Under the pieces are notes generated by a model. That model was not told the origin of the DNA, did no database searches, and saw nothing but the letters and a program-made list of their open reading frames with translations. This document shows positions 18,847-28,058 of a DNA stretch of 64,000 nucleotides, in pieces; the first letter of the stretch is position 1; each line of letters begins with the position of its first letter. The position numbers and the translations under genes were made by a program. This stretch comes from Pseudomonas sp. P7548. Lineage in GTDB: Bacteria; Pseudomonadota; Gammaproteobacteria; Pseudomonadales; Pseudomonadaceae. The DNA lies in assembly GCF_013386585.1 (NCBI RefSeq), contig NZ_JACARO010000011.1, positions 1 to 64,000 of the forward strand, given 5' to 3'.

Positions 18847-20763
18847 ATGCACAACGATCATTTCAGTCGCCATGCCCAGCAAGTCCTCACCGTGGCCCAT
18901 GGTCGCGACCCATCCAGCGATCCCTCCATCGCCCGTTCCTGGCTGCGTTGCCTGGAGGACTACCACCTGGACCCTGCGCAAACCATTGCCCCCACCGTGC
19001 TTGAACATGGCCGCCTGCTGGAAAGCCGCGAGCGCCTGCAACAGGTGCTGCACATTGCCGGCAGTGAGATGAACAGCCTGCACCAGCAACTCTCGGGCGC
19101 CGGCCATGCGGTGTTGCTGACCGATGCGCGGGGCGTGATCCTCAACTGTGTCACCGCGCCGTCCGAGCGCAAGATCTTCGAACGCGCCGGGCTGTGGCTG
19201 GGCGCCGACTGGAGCGAGGCGTGCGAGGGCACCAACGGCATCGGCACCTGCCTGGTGGAGCGCCAGTCCCTGACCATTCACCGTGATGAACACTTTCGTG
19301 GCCGGCATACCGGGCTGACCTGTTCGGCCAGCCCAGTGTTCGATCCCCATGGCGAACTGCTGGCTGTGCTGGACGTGTCCTCTGCCCGCGAGGCGGTGTC
19401 GCGCCAGAGCCAGTTCCATACCATGGCGCTGGTCAACCTGTCGGCGAAGATGATCGAGAGCTGCTACTTCCTGCGTCACTTCGAACACCACTGGCTGCTG
19501 CGTTTTCATTTGCAGGCCGAGTCGGTGGGCTTGTTCAGCGAAGGGCTGCTGGCGTTCGACGGTGAGGGGCGAATCTGCGCCGTGAACCAAAGTGCACTGA
19601 ACCTGCTGGGACAACTGCGCGGCGGTTTGCTGGGGCAACCGGTGGAAGCGTTTTTCGACTGTTCCCTGGACCAATTGCTCGGCCGCGCCAGCGCCAATGC
19701 CACGGCCAGTTGGCCGCTGCGCACCCGCGATGGCCGGCATTTGTTTGCGGCATTGCGCGGGCAAGCGCTCCCAGCCCCCGTGCCCATCGCCAAGTCGGTT
19801 GCCGTGGAGCGGCCACGCCTGCCCGGCATCTGCCTGGGTGACCCCGCTTTGCAACAGGATTTCAGCAAGGCGCTGCGGGTGTTCGAACGCGACGTACCGC
19901 TGTTGATCAATGGCGAAACCGGTTCCGGCAAGGAGGCCTTCGCCAAGGCTGTGCACCAGGCCAGCCAACGGGCCGACAAGCCCTTTGTGGCGCTCAACTG
20001 CGCGGCCATCCCTGAAAGCCTGATCGAGAGCGAATTGTTCGGCTATCGCGGTGGCAGTTTCACCGGTGCCCGCAAGGAAGGCATGCAAGGCAAGTTGCAG
20101 CAGGCCGATGGTGGCACGTTGTTCCTCGATGAAATCGGCGACATGCCCCTGGCCTTGCAGACCCGCCTATTAAGGGTACTGGAGGACCGGCTGGTGGTGC
20201 CCATTGGCGGCGAGCCGCAAGCCGTCAACGTCAGGATCATCAGCGCGACTCACCGTAATCTGCTGGAGCGCGTGGGCGACGGCAGCTTTCGCGAAGACTT
20301 GTACTACCGGCTCAACGGTCTGGAAATTCCGTTGCCGGCCTTGCGCGACCGTGCCGACAAGCCCCAATTGCTGGATTTTCTGCTGGCCGAGGAGGCGGGT
20401 GATCAAGCAGTCACCCTTGAGCCCTCCGCGCGCCAAGCGCTGCTGGCGTTTGCCTGGCCAGGCAATGTGCGGCAGATGCGCATGGTGCTGCGCACCGTGG
20501 TTGCGTTGTGCATGGACGGTTGCGTGCGGTGTGAGGACTTGCCGGTGGCGCTTCGCCATTCACCCAGCGTGACGGCCGGCACTGCAACAACCCAGGCTGA
20601 CTCGTCGCTGGGGGCTGCAGAGCGAGGAGCATTGTTGGCCACCTTGGCTCAGCAGCATTGGCATATGAGCCAGACCGCCGTCGCGCTGGGTGTCAGTCGA
20701 AACACGCTTTATAGAAAGCTGCGCAAATATGGAATCGCCCGCCCATTGCGCCAGGAGTGTTAA
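18847..20763 (+). CDS. eatR: Sigma-54-dependent activator of ethanolamine genes (AcoR/EatR type)
   Basis: A 638-residue regulator. N-terminal GAF-like sensing region (about 60-220), PAS-like middle part, AAA+ domain (about 330-560) with Walker A GETGSGKE near 356, GSFTGA near 403 in place of the canonical GAFTGA sigma-54 contact loop, and 'LFLDEIGDMP' as Walker B. A Fis-type helix-turn-helix ends the protein ('MSQTAVALGVSRNTLYRKL'). In P. aeruginosa the equivalent gene (PA4021) next to exaC-eat-eutBC controls ethanolamine catabolism, so the same role is likely. Divergent from exaC. Confidence 0.88.
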   Translation: MHNDHFSRHAQQVLTVAHGRDPSSDPSIARSWLRCLEDYHLDPAQTIAPTVLEHGRLLESRERLQQVLHIAGSEMNSLHQQLSGAGHAVLLTDARGVILNCVTAPSERKIFERAGLWLGADWSEACEGTNGIGTCLVERQSLTIHRDEHFRGRHTGLTCSASPVFDPHGELLAVLDVSSAREAVSRQSQFHTMALVNLSAKMIESCYFLRHFEHHWLLRFHLQAESVGLFSEGLLAFDGEGRICAVNQSALNLLGQLRGGLLGQPVEAFFDCSLDQLLGRASANATASWPLRTRDGRHLFAALRGQALPAPVPIAKSVAVERPRLPGICLGDPALQQDFSKALRVFERDVPLLINGETGSGKEAFAKAVHQASQRADKPFVALNCAAIPESLIESELFGYRGGSFTGARKEGMQGKLQQADGGTLFLDEIGDMPLALQTRLLRVLEDRLVVPIGGEPQAVNVRIISATHRNLLERVGDGSFREDLYYRLNGLEIPLPALRDRADKPQLLDFLLAEEAGDQAVTLEPSARQALLAFAWPGNVRQMRMVLRTVVALCMDGCVRCEDLPVALRHSPSVTAGTATTQADSSLGAAERGALLATLAQQHWHMSQTAVALGVSRNTLYRKLRKYGIARPLRQEC

Positions 20764-20852
20764 CGGGTTGTCGTTTATTCAGTTGGGCGAGTAGGAGGCG
20801 AGTTTTGCCTGCCGTGCGATGACTCGGGTTTATCGTGGGGCGCTGATTTTCT

Positions 20853-20881
20853 GGAACCCGATAGCGGTTTTCAAAGACGCA
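20853..20881 (+). promoter_or_regulatory. HrpL-type promoter candidate (hrp box) for effector-like gene 1
   Basis: GGAACC (20853-20858), then 16 bases, then AGACGCA (20875-20881). The HrpL/RspL consensus is GGAACC-N15-17-CCACNNA, so the -35 half is perfect and the -10 half keeps ACNNA. It lies 84 bases upstream of ATG 20965. Supported by a similar box before the paralogue at 28059. Confidence 0.45.
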
Positions 20882-20964
20882 GTAGATGAGGTCGGCATTC
20901 AGCCTGGCCTCGGATTACCGGCTTTAACTCCCTATCCGTATCAGAAGTCATCAAGGTGAAGATT

Positions 20965-21969
20965 ATGCGTATCACAGGTCTGCCTCCGTCGACGCTCCAC
21001 CATTCTGAGTCATCGCCCGCCCATCCGCAGACAGAACCCGCCGCGCCTGAAACGTTCGCCCATGAAGAAACCCAGGGTGGACACACACGCAGCAAGCGCG
21101 GGATTGTTTCCAATCCATTCCGACGCGCACCGTCGACTCCGCTACGTACGCCCAGTGTCGTGTCGACTCGCCCGCCCGTTGCGCCTGGGAGCCCCAAGCC
21201 TCCCGCAAGGACCGCGCGGGACAACTTCAAGGAAATCTCGGCAACCCTCACCGGTACGCCCGGTCCGCGTACGCTGCCCTCCCAGAGCCACGTGGCCCCG
21301 AAAACCCTGGCGGATGTCACGCAGAACCTGATCGTTGCAGACCGCCTGCACAAGGCTGGCGTGTTCGCCAACGAGCCCAAGCTGGGCACGGTGGCCCGGG
21401 ATGCCTTTGTCAACGCGGGTATCAACGGCCTGGTGAGTGCACCGTTGAGCATTGCAACGTACGCAGGCTCGGCCTGGACCGGGGAGGCGATCAAGGGTCA
21501 ATTCGCCTCGCAAACGCCCATACTGCCACCTATTCACGGCCCGGCGCCGAGTACCCAAGTGGGCGGGGGCGCGCCAGTGCCGGATTCCGCTCAGGTGGAG
21601 GCACACCTGAAATTGGCCGAGCTTCGGATCGAAATGGTGGCGAACAACATCATGGCGATACGTCAGGGGACGGATGCGCCCGCCCTGCGCATGATGGAGC
21701 AGGTTTATGCCACTCCGAACGAACGTCTGAACACCTTGGAGGCGTTGTACGAGGTGGCTGAAAAGAAGCTGAAACTGATCGGAGAGGGCAATGACATGAT
21801 TTTCCGCCCCTTCGCGGTGCCGGCGGGCACCTCGCCTCTCACTGACGCGGTTCGCCTGACGCACCTGGACAAGCGTTTTGAAGCGGTGAACAAGTTCATC
21901 GGCAAGTTGATCGTATTGAAGGAGACAGAACTACCCAAGGAAACACCCGGCGAAACCTCGACGGCCTGA
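20965..21969 (+). CDS. Putative secreted effector-like protein 1 (paralogue of 28059-29030)
   Basis: A 334-residue protein that I do not recognise. Residues 1-110 are Pro/Ser/Thr-rich, polar and apparently disordered, like type III secretion N-termini. A hydrophobic stretch at about 149-173 ('VNAGINGLVSAPLSIATYAG') is followed by a Pro/Gly linker and a helical C-terminal domain. The segment 'NERLNTLEALYEVAEKKLK' at 252 aligns in register with 'DERMDTLEDMMDIIE' at 254 of the protein at 28059. ATG 20965 follows AAGGTGAAG; a GTG at 20956 is the alternative. An hrp-box candidate lies upstream. Function unknown. Confidence 0.65.
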   Translation: MRITGLPPSTLHHSESSPAHPQTEPAAPETFAHEETQGGHTRSKRGIVSNPFRRAPSTPLRTPSVVSTRPPVAPGSPKPPARTARDNFKEISATLTGTPGPRTLPSQSHVAPKTLADVTQNLIVADRLHKAGVFANEPKLGTVARDAFVNAGINGLVSAPLSIATYAGSAWTGEAIKGQFASQTPILPPIHGPAPSTQVGGGAPVPDSAQVEAHLKLAELRIEMVANNIMAIRQGTDAPALRMMEQVYATPNERLNTLEALYEVAEKKLKLIGEGNDMIFRPFAVPAGTSPLTDAVRLTHLDKRFEAVNKFIGKLIVLKETELPKETPGETSTA

Positions 21970-22066
21970 TGTTCCAGGCGGCCTTCCGGGGCCGCCGCCC
22001 GACACCTAAAGAGTGCGATTTCCCCCGCCCTGCGCTAACCTGCCTCGATGTTTTACGAGGTCGACT

Positions 22067-23416
22067 ATGCACATTCATATTCTTGGTATCTGCGGCACTT
22101 TCATGGGCTCGATGGCGGTTCTGGCCAAAGAACTGGGCCATCACGTCACCGGCTCCGATGCCAACGTCTACCCGCCCATGAGCACGCAGTTGCAGGCCCA
22201 GGGCATTGAGTTGACCCAAGGCTACGACCCGTCGCAGTTCGACCCGGTGCCGGACCTGGTGGTGATCGGCAATGCCATGTCGCGGGGCAACCCAGCGGTC
22301 GAATATGTGCTCAACAAAGGTTTGCCTTATGTGTCTGGCCCGCAGTGGCTGGCCGATCACGTGCTGCAAGGCCGTTGGGTACTCGCCGTTGCCGGCACCC
22401 ATGGCAAGACCACTACCAGCAGCATGCTGGCCTGGGTGCTGGAGCATGCCGGCATGAGCCCGGGCTTCCTGATTGGCGGCGTGCCGCAGAATTTCTCGGT
22501 GTCGGCGCGCTTGGGCGACACACCGTTTTTTGTGATCGAAGCCGATGAATACGACAGTGCCTTCTTCGACAAACGTTCCAAGTTCGTTCACTACCGCCCA
22601 CGCACCGCGATCCTGAACAATCTGGAGTTCGATCACGCCGACATCTTCCCCGATCTGCCGGCCATCGAGCGGCAGTTCCACCACCTGGTGCGCACCATTC
22701 CCAGCGAAGGCCTGGTGATCCATCCGACCACCGAGCCCGCCTTGCAGCGGGTGATCGAGATGGGCTGCTGGACCCCGGTGCAAACCACCGGCGCGGGCGG
22801 GCAGTGGCAGGTCAAGCTGCTCAGCGAAGACGGCTCCAGATTCGAAGTGCTGTTTGAGGGCGAGCCCCAGGGCATTGTCGAGTGGGGCATGACCGGCCAG
22901 CACAACGTGGCCAACGCGCTGGTGACTCTTGCCGCCGCGCGGCATGTGGGCGTTGTGCCGTCCATGGGCATTGCCGCGTTGAGCGCCTTCAAAAGCGTGA
23001 AACGCCGCATGGAAAAAGTCGCCGAGGTGAATGGCATTACGATCTACGACGACTTTGCCCACCATCCGACGGCGATTGCCACCACCCTGGATGGCCTGCG
23101 CAAGCAGGTGGGCGATGCGCCGATCATTGCGATCATCGAGCCGCGTTCAAACTCCATGAAGCTGGGCGCGCACCGCGATGGTTTGCCGGAAAGCGTCAAC
23201 GATGCCAACGAGGCTGTCTGGTACGCACCGGCCAACCTCGGCTGGGACCTGCCGGGCATTGCCGCGCGGTGTACGGTGCCGTCCACGGTGTGCGATTCCA
23301 TCGAAGGCATCATCGAACACGTCAAGCAGCAGGCCAAGCCGGGCACTCACGTAGTGGTCATGAGCAACGGCGGCTTCGGCGGCCTGCATGGCAAGTTGGC
23401 CGAGGCGCTGAAATGA
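22067..23416 (+). CDS. mpl: UDP-N-acetylmuramate:L-alanyl-gamma-D-glutamyl-meso-DAP ligase
   Basis: A 449-residue Mur-ligase-family enzyme for peptidoglycan recycling. It attaches the tripeptide recovered from old wall to UDP-MurNAc in the cytoplasm. Visible motifs: N-terminal '[14 protein letters not shown]', ATP loop '[14 protein letters not shown]' near 113-126, '[15 protein letters not shown]' near 160, and '[11 protein letters not shown]' near 327. ATG 22067 is preceded by ACGAGG; a longer frame upstream lacks a Shine-Dalgarno. Overlaps ubiX by 4 bases. Confidence 0.96.
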   Translation: MHIHILGICGTFMGSMAVLAKELGHHVTGSDANVYPPMSTQLQAQGIELTQGYDPSQFDPVPDLVVIGNAMSRGNPAVEYVLNKGLPYVSGPQWLADHVLQGRWVLAVAGTHGKTTTSSMLAWVLEHAGMSPGFLIGGVPQNFSVSARLGDTPFFVIEADEYDSAFFDKRSKFVHYRPRTAILNNLEFDHADIFPDLPAIERQFHHLVRTIPSEGLVIHPTTEPALQRVIEMGCWTPVQTTGAGGQWQVKLLSEDGSRFEVLFEGEPQGIVEWGMTGQHNVANALVTLAAARHVGVVPSMGIAALSAFKSVKRRMEKVAEVNGITIYDDFAHHPTAIATTLDGLRKQVGDAPIIAIIEPRSNSMKLGAHRDGLPESVNDANEAVWYAPANLGWDLPGIAARCTVPSTVCDSIEGIIEHVKQQAKPGTHVVVMSNGGFGGLHGKLAEALK

Positions 23417-24042
23417 GCGGGCCGGAACGCGTCACCCTGGCGATGACCGGCGCATCGGGCGCACCTTATGGGTTGCGCCTGCTCGATTGCCTGGTGCGCG
23501 AAGACCGCGAGGTGCATTTCTTGATCTCCAAGGCCGCGCAATTGGTGCTGGCTACCGAGACCGACGTCGCGCTGCCGGCCAAGGTACAGATGATGCAGGC
23601 CTTCCTCACCGAGTACACCGGTGCGGCGGCGGGGCAGATCCGGGTTTACGGCAAGGAAGACTGGATGTCGCCGGTGGCCTCGGGCTCTGGCGCACCGGCG
23701 GCGATGGTGGTGGTGCCGTGTTCCACCGGCACGTTGTCGGCGATTGCCACCGGTGCGTGCAACAACCTGATCGAGCGCGCGGCGGACGTGACCCTCAAGG
23801 AGCGTCGCCAGTTGATCCTGGTGCCACGTGAAGCGCCTTATTCGAGCATTCACCTGGAGCACATGCTCAAGCTGTCGAACATGGGCGTGACCATTTTGCC
23901 GGCATCGCCGGGCTTCTATCACCAGCCGCAGACCATCGATGACCTGGTGGACTTTGTGGTGGCGCGCATTCTCAACCTGCTGAACATCCCTCAGGACATG
24001 CTGCCACGTTGGGGCGAACACCATTTGAGCAGCGATGAATAA
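23413..24042 (+). CDS. ubiX: Flavin prenyltransferase UbiX
   Basis: A 209-residue protein that makes the prenylated FMN cofactor used by UbiD-type decarboxylases in ubiquinone synthesis. It shows '[15 protein letters not shown]' (FMN/phosphate loop) at the N-terminus, '[25 protein letters not shown]' in split form near 90-115, and '[18 protein letters not shown]' near 137. The ATG overlaps the mpl stop (ATGA), indicating coupling. The conserved mpl-ubiX pair is typical of Pseudomonas. Confidence 0.95.
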   Translation: MSGPERVTLAMTGASGAPYGLRLLDCLVREDREVHFLISKAAQLVLATETDVALPAKVQMMQAFLTEYTGAAAGQIRVYGKEDWMSPVASGSGAPAAMVVVPCSTGTLSAIATGACNNLIERAADVTLKERRQLILVPREAPYSSIHLEHMLKLSNMGVTILPASPGFYHQPQTIDDLVDFVVARILNLLNIPQDMLPRWGEHHLSSDE

Positions 24043-24319
24043 ACTCTTGATGGTAGTGCTGGCGCTGCAACTCGCCGGCTGCGCGACCGCTCGCACCTTG
24101 GACGCCGCGCAATCCGGTGCACCGGTGGTGTATGCCGGTACGCGGCTGGACTTGTATGCGATCAATGGTGGCTGCTGCGCCAAGGATCGGTTTGGTGCCG
24201 AGGCGCCGAGCTATCCCCATGTCGACCTGCCAGCCAGCGCGCTGCTCGACACGCTGCTGTTGCCGCTGTCGGTGTTAACGGTGCTGGGGGTTGGCTTCAA
24301 CGCCACGGGCGGTCTTTAG
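24035..24319 (+). CDS. YceK/YidQ family lipoprotein
   Basis: A 94-residue lipoprotein. The signal peptide ends in lipobox LAGC (Cys at 16), followed by '[15 protein letters not shown]' and a hydrophobic '[16 protein letters not shown]' near the C-terminus, as in the YceK/YidQ (DUF1375) family of unknown function. It overlaps ubiX by 8 bases and probably belongs to the mpl-ubiX transcript. A degraded second copy lies at 29072-29207, on the far side of the toxin-like genes. Confidence 0.85.
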   Translation: MNKLLMVVLALQLAGCATARTLDAAQSGAPVVYAGTRLDLYAINGGCCAKDRFGAEAPSYPHVDLPASALLDTLLLPLSVLTVLGVGFNATGGL

Positions 24320-24544
24320 GGCGGGGGTGCAAGCGCGCCTCATTGTAGCCAACCCCGTATCCACATCAGATCGTGTTCATACCGTATAAGTGGGAGTGCG
24401 AACGGCAGTCGTAACTGGCTCTAGCCCGAAGTATCAATCGATTTACTTCGTAACATTATAAACAGTGGCTGTTGTGGGGGGGATCGGTCGCTCGTGTCAC
24501 TCAGTGCATGAAATATTTAATTTTTGTTCATGTGCGAGGCAAAT

Positions 24545-27500
24545 ATGACAACTATTCCTACTTCTCAGGTAGAGCCTGCTGGGTCAGGTAACGCACTCGT
24601 CGAAACGTATTCAGGCTCCCAGCCGAACAACGATAGTGAAGCCGCTGCGAGCCGCCGCAGTACGCAAATGTCTGACTCTCCTGAGAGTCGCGCAGCTGCT
24701 GACGCTAAGTTATCGAAACCTTTCGCGATGGCATTAGCGGCGCGGTCCTATCACACTTCCATTGCACCGCCTGATCTTTCTGTTCCTGCGGATACTACAT
24801 TGGGGCGTTGGTGCACCGAACTGGACAACGCGTTCAACAGCCGCGAATTTTTAACGTGGGCGAAGGAGCAAGGGCTTGATACCAAGAGTATGAAGCTGGA
24901 CCCCTTGCTCGGGGAGTTGACCGGCATTGTAAAGGGTAAGACAAAAACGTTTTCCCTCAGTGACGATTCAGGCTGGCCGGATGTTTCCCGAGTCTTGCTT
25001 TCAATTGCCAGGGTGATCGCACCACGGCCTGGGCAGGCCTTTAGTTACCCTTGGCCGGAGGGCAAGGTGCCGTTGTACGTGGTGGGGCGATTTTACGGAG
25101 TGCCCATCGACCTTTCGCCAGCACAGGCCGCCGATCACCGCAAAAAACTGCAAAAAGGCGAAATACCTGAATTTCCTCCTTCGGGTTACGGCGTGCAGCG
25201 ATCCGTAGCGGCGTTAGAGGAGCAGCGTAAGGCGCTGGGGGATGACGCCAATCATCATGCACTTCTTGCAGCGCTGAGATCCCAGGCAAACGATGCCGAA
25301 GGGAAGATTGATCTGAACACCGTCATGCTGCCCCTTGACAGGCGCTCAAGCCTATTTTTCACCGAACAGTGCCGGGAGATAAGTGTTGCGAAGATGCTTG
25401 AGTCGCGTGGATATAACGTGCCTGCCAATAGTCAGGAAGCACAGTATCTGGCTCGTTCATTATCCTTTGATCTTCTCCCTCGGGTGCCAGGGGCGGACGC
25501 TGGAGGGGTCAGGAATATCGTTAAGGCGTTGGGTAACACTCAGTTACGCAAGATGAAGGCGGAGGTAAACAAATGGAAGGCGCAAACAGCCAGTGAGGCT
25601 TCTAATCCTCAGGCCGGGGTTGGGGCTGACAGTCTGTTACACCGTCTGATCGGCTCGCTTGCCGAGTCTACGCGCAAGGCGATTGCGGACAACCCTGCGT
25701 TAGCATGGGATCAGCTGATTCGCTCGCCAGAGGCTTTGAAGCTGGGTAAGGCCTTACAAAGTAAACTCAATACAGCTGAGTCTCCGACCGGTGTAATCGA
25801 AATATTGAACGCAGCGCTCGTGCAAGAGCTTGATCCCGGTTTAGGAAAGTCACCCTATAATCTGGCGGGCTATAACCTCTACAGCAAAGACAATGCGGGG
25901 GCCACTGCTGCCGAAATTGTGAAGCGCTTCGTAGCCCATCTTGAAGCGAAAGTGGGTGTTGAAGCGGCACCTATTGCTGCTCGTTTATTATTGTCGGCTG
26001 CCGCACCTGAGTTCCTGTCGAAAAACATACCGCCCAATCTTGTTTATGGGTCTCATACGTGGACGGACTTCTCTATTGCGGTTGCACTCGTAGAACAGGA
26101 CGCGCCCGGCGCATCCGCGAATATGACCTTTAGTCAAGTGATAGAGTACGCTGAGGCGCAGCTTAATGTTCACGAGGGCGAAGCCCGAGTAAATATAGCG
26201 TCGGTCAATCCATATATTCAGTGGGGCCTCGCGAATGGTGTGATCGTAAGCACTCCTAACGGGGAGTATAAGGACGAAGATCTCGAACACTCACTCACGG
26301 TGTTAAAAAAACAGAAAAAGGAATTGGAGTGGGCGCGTGCTGAGTTGCAGAAAGATCCGCCGAGTCGGAAAGAATTGGCATTGGCAGAGTTCAAGCGCGT
26401 TTTTCCGGGAATAGAGGATCCTACGGAGAATACGCTACGGGGCGTTTTGGATAGCCGGTATATTGTGTCGCCGCTTGATGTTTACATGACTGATCCATTT
26501 GATCCGAGCGTATGGGTCTCGCGCGATGAAAAGAAACTACCCTGGGATCAGATGAAGTCCCGCTTTCCGCAGCTTATTAAAGATATCAATAAAAAATTTG
26601 ATGATGAATTTAGCCAGTACAAGAAAAATCATAAAAATGCTTGGGCTATTCAGTTTAAATACCAACTTTCTTTGTTGCCACCAGCAGAGCGGGAACGCAT
26701 AGGAAATTCAGATGTAAGTTTCTTCGAAGTGTCTCGCCCCTTTTTGGGTACAAAGCTTCAGTTCAACGAACATGGCCACTCTGCGCATTCCTGGCCCGTA
26801 CCACGTACTCCGACTGCGCAGGAGCTAGACGCTTTAAAAGGGCAACATGGCTTACTGATGAAAGTGGAAGGGCGCGATGGGAAGACAGACTATTACAGTT
26901 ATTTCCCCGCGCTAGGGAAAATGGTCAAGGAAAAAGCTGTGCCGGCAGAACAGCTGAACTACGACGATAGCGCTTATTTTGGTCCTGGCGCCAAACCTCG
27001 TGTGTGGAACACACAGAATATCTACACGCAGTACGGTGAAACCAATAAAAAGCGTGATCCAGTGAGTCTGGACGGTAAGGCACAAGGCTCTTATTTTTCT
27101 GGCAGAACTGGTTCGCTGGCTAACGTGGTAGGTGATTTTTTCACAAAAAATTATGATGCTTTTCAAGCAGGCGCTGCCGGCGTTACAGAAATTGAAAAAA
27201 CCCGAAGGGAGATTAAAGAGATAAATGAGTTTTTGCTTTCGCTCATTCCTTTTTATGACGGTATTAAAGATGCTATCAACGGTAATGTTGCAGGCGCAAT
27301 TTTTAATATCGGGTTTGATATTTTAGGCTTCCTTCTTCCTGGGGTAGGTGCAGCGAATAAAGCGTTAAAGGGGGGTAAGTCAATAGGTACTGCTCTTGCC
27401 CGTTCCTTTTTTGCGGGGGTTGGCGCCTCTGTCGGCATTACCGATGCCATTAATCTTCCAAAAAATATCAAGCGTGGGATAAGGACTGTCATTAAGGATG

Positions 27501-27808
27501 GGAAGAAAATTTATCAGCACGCAGATGAAGTATTGCCCCGGCTGAGAGGGAATTATAAGAAATATGATGTGACGAAGACTTATAAAGATGGTGACATTGT
27601 CAAAGGGGTCGGTCGCGTTGATACGGGAGGGGTAGCGGAGCCTGTGGTGGCTATTTTCCACAAGGGGGGGTGGTATGCATATAGCAGTATCACAAACACA
27701 CCGTTTGGTCCCCAGTTATTACAGTTTGGCGCACTGAGTTCAATGGGGGAGGGGCAGCATGAGGCAGGAAATGGATCTGAGACCAGGCTAAGACTGGCCG
27801 GTGCTTGA
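24545..27808 (+). CDS. Large toxin-like protein of unknown function
   Basis: A 1087-residue protein that I cannot assign to a family with confidence. Residues 1-45 are Ser/Thr/Asn-rich and polar, with no Sec signal. The middle is largely helical. Near 891-970 there is a hydrophobic hairpin: 'LLSLIPFYDGIKDAINGNV' and 'AIFNIGFDILGFLLPGVGAANKA' followed by 'SFFAGVGASVGITDAI'. This layout resembles the membrane-inserting region of large Pseudomonas toxins. A small basic and beta-rich C-terminal part follows. ATG 24545 has GAGG 9 bases upstream. The gene and its flanks are visibly A+T-rich relative to the core genes. It is flanked by two homologous effector-like proteins; secretion route and activity are inferences. 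Confidence 0.6.
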   Translation: MTTIPTSQVEPAGSGNALVETYSGSQPNNDSEAAASRRSTQMSDSPESRAAADAKLSKPFAMALAARSYHTSIAPPDLSVPADTTLGRWCTELDNAFNSREFLTWAKEQGLDTKSMKLDPLLGELTGIVKGKTKTFSLSDDSGWPDVSRVLLSIARVIAPRPGQAFSYPWPEGKVPLYVVGRFYGVPIDLSPAQAADHRKKLQKGEIPEFPPSGYGVQRSVAALEEQRKALGDDANHHALLAALRSQANDAEGKIDLNTVMLPLDRRSSLFFTEQCREISVAKMLESRGYNVPANSQEAQYLARSLSFDLLPRVPGADAGGVRNIVKALGNTQLRKMKAEVNKWKAQTASEASNPQAGVGADSLLHRLIGSLAESTRKAIADNPALAWDQLIRSPEALKLGKALQSKLNTAESPTGVIEILNAALVQELDPGLGKSPYNLAGYNLYSKDNAGATAAEIVKRFVAHLEAKVGVEAAPIAARLLLSAAAPEFLSKNIPPNLVYGSHTWTDFSIAVALVEQDAPGASANMTFSQVIEYAEAQLNVHEGEARVNIASVNPYIQWGLANGVIVSTPNGEYKDEDLEHSLTVLKKQKKELEWARAELQKDPPSRKELALAEFKRVFPGIEDPTENTLRGVLDSRYIVSPLDVYMTDPFDPSVWVSRDEKKLPWDQMKSRFPQLIKDINKKFDDEFSQYKKNHKNAWAIQFKYQLSLLPPAERERIGNSDVSFFEVSRPFLGTKLQFNEHGHSAHSWPVPRTPTAQELDALKGQHGLLMKVEGRDGKTDYYSYFPALGKMVKEKAVPAEQLNYDDSAYFGPGAKPRVWNTQNIYTQYGETNKKRDPVSLDGKAQGSYFSGRTGSLANVVGDFFTKNYDAFQAGAAGVTEIEKTRREIKEINEFLLSLIPFYDGIKDAINGNVAGAIFNIGFDILGFLLPGVGAANKALKGGKSIGTALARSFFAGVGASVGITDAINLPKNIKRGIRTVIKDGKKIYQHADEVLPRLRGNYKKYDVTKTYKDGDIVKGVGRVDTGGVAEPVVAIFHKGGWYAYSSITNTPFGPQLLQFGALSSMGEGQHEAGNGSETRLRLAGA

Positions 27809-27973
27809 ATTTCTTTTGTAGGCGAATGTATGTGTGCCATCTACAGTTAACCTTATTGAGGTTGGAAAGTTTGTGCGCGTTCTGGTGTGTGCGCTTTAGG
27901 TAATTTCTGGTTGGTTGCTGATTTGGCGGCAAACTGTCTGGATGTCGCAACATTGAATAAAATGGTGGGGGGT

Positions 27974-28002
27974 GGAACTCGTTGAGTGTTTTTTTACACA
28001 AA
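27974..28002 (+). promoter_or_regulatory. HrpL-type promoter candidate (hrp box) for effector-like gene 2
   Basis: GGAACT (27974-27979), 16 bases, then ACACAAA (27996-28002), against the consensus GGAAC(C/T)-N15-17-CCACNNA: only the first base of the -10 half differs. It lies 57 bases upstream of ATG 28059. The rest of the 27809-28058 interval is A+T-rich and shows no gene. Confidence 0.55.
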
Positions 28003-28058
28003 ACAGTTGAGGGTAAGGGATGACTTTCTAATGCTAACTAATCATTAGGTAATTCATT

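Noticed and set aside
24320..24544. HrpL box before the large toxin-like gene
   Set aside because: No GGAAC(C/T) with a correctly spaced CCACNNA-like half was found, unlike the two effector-like genes. The 225 bases hold no gene.
24545..27808. Assignment of the large protein to the dermonecrotic toxin (DUF6543) family
   Set aside because: Only the hydrophobic hairpin layout is similar; the N-terminal domain pattern of that family is not recognisable.
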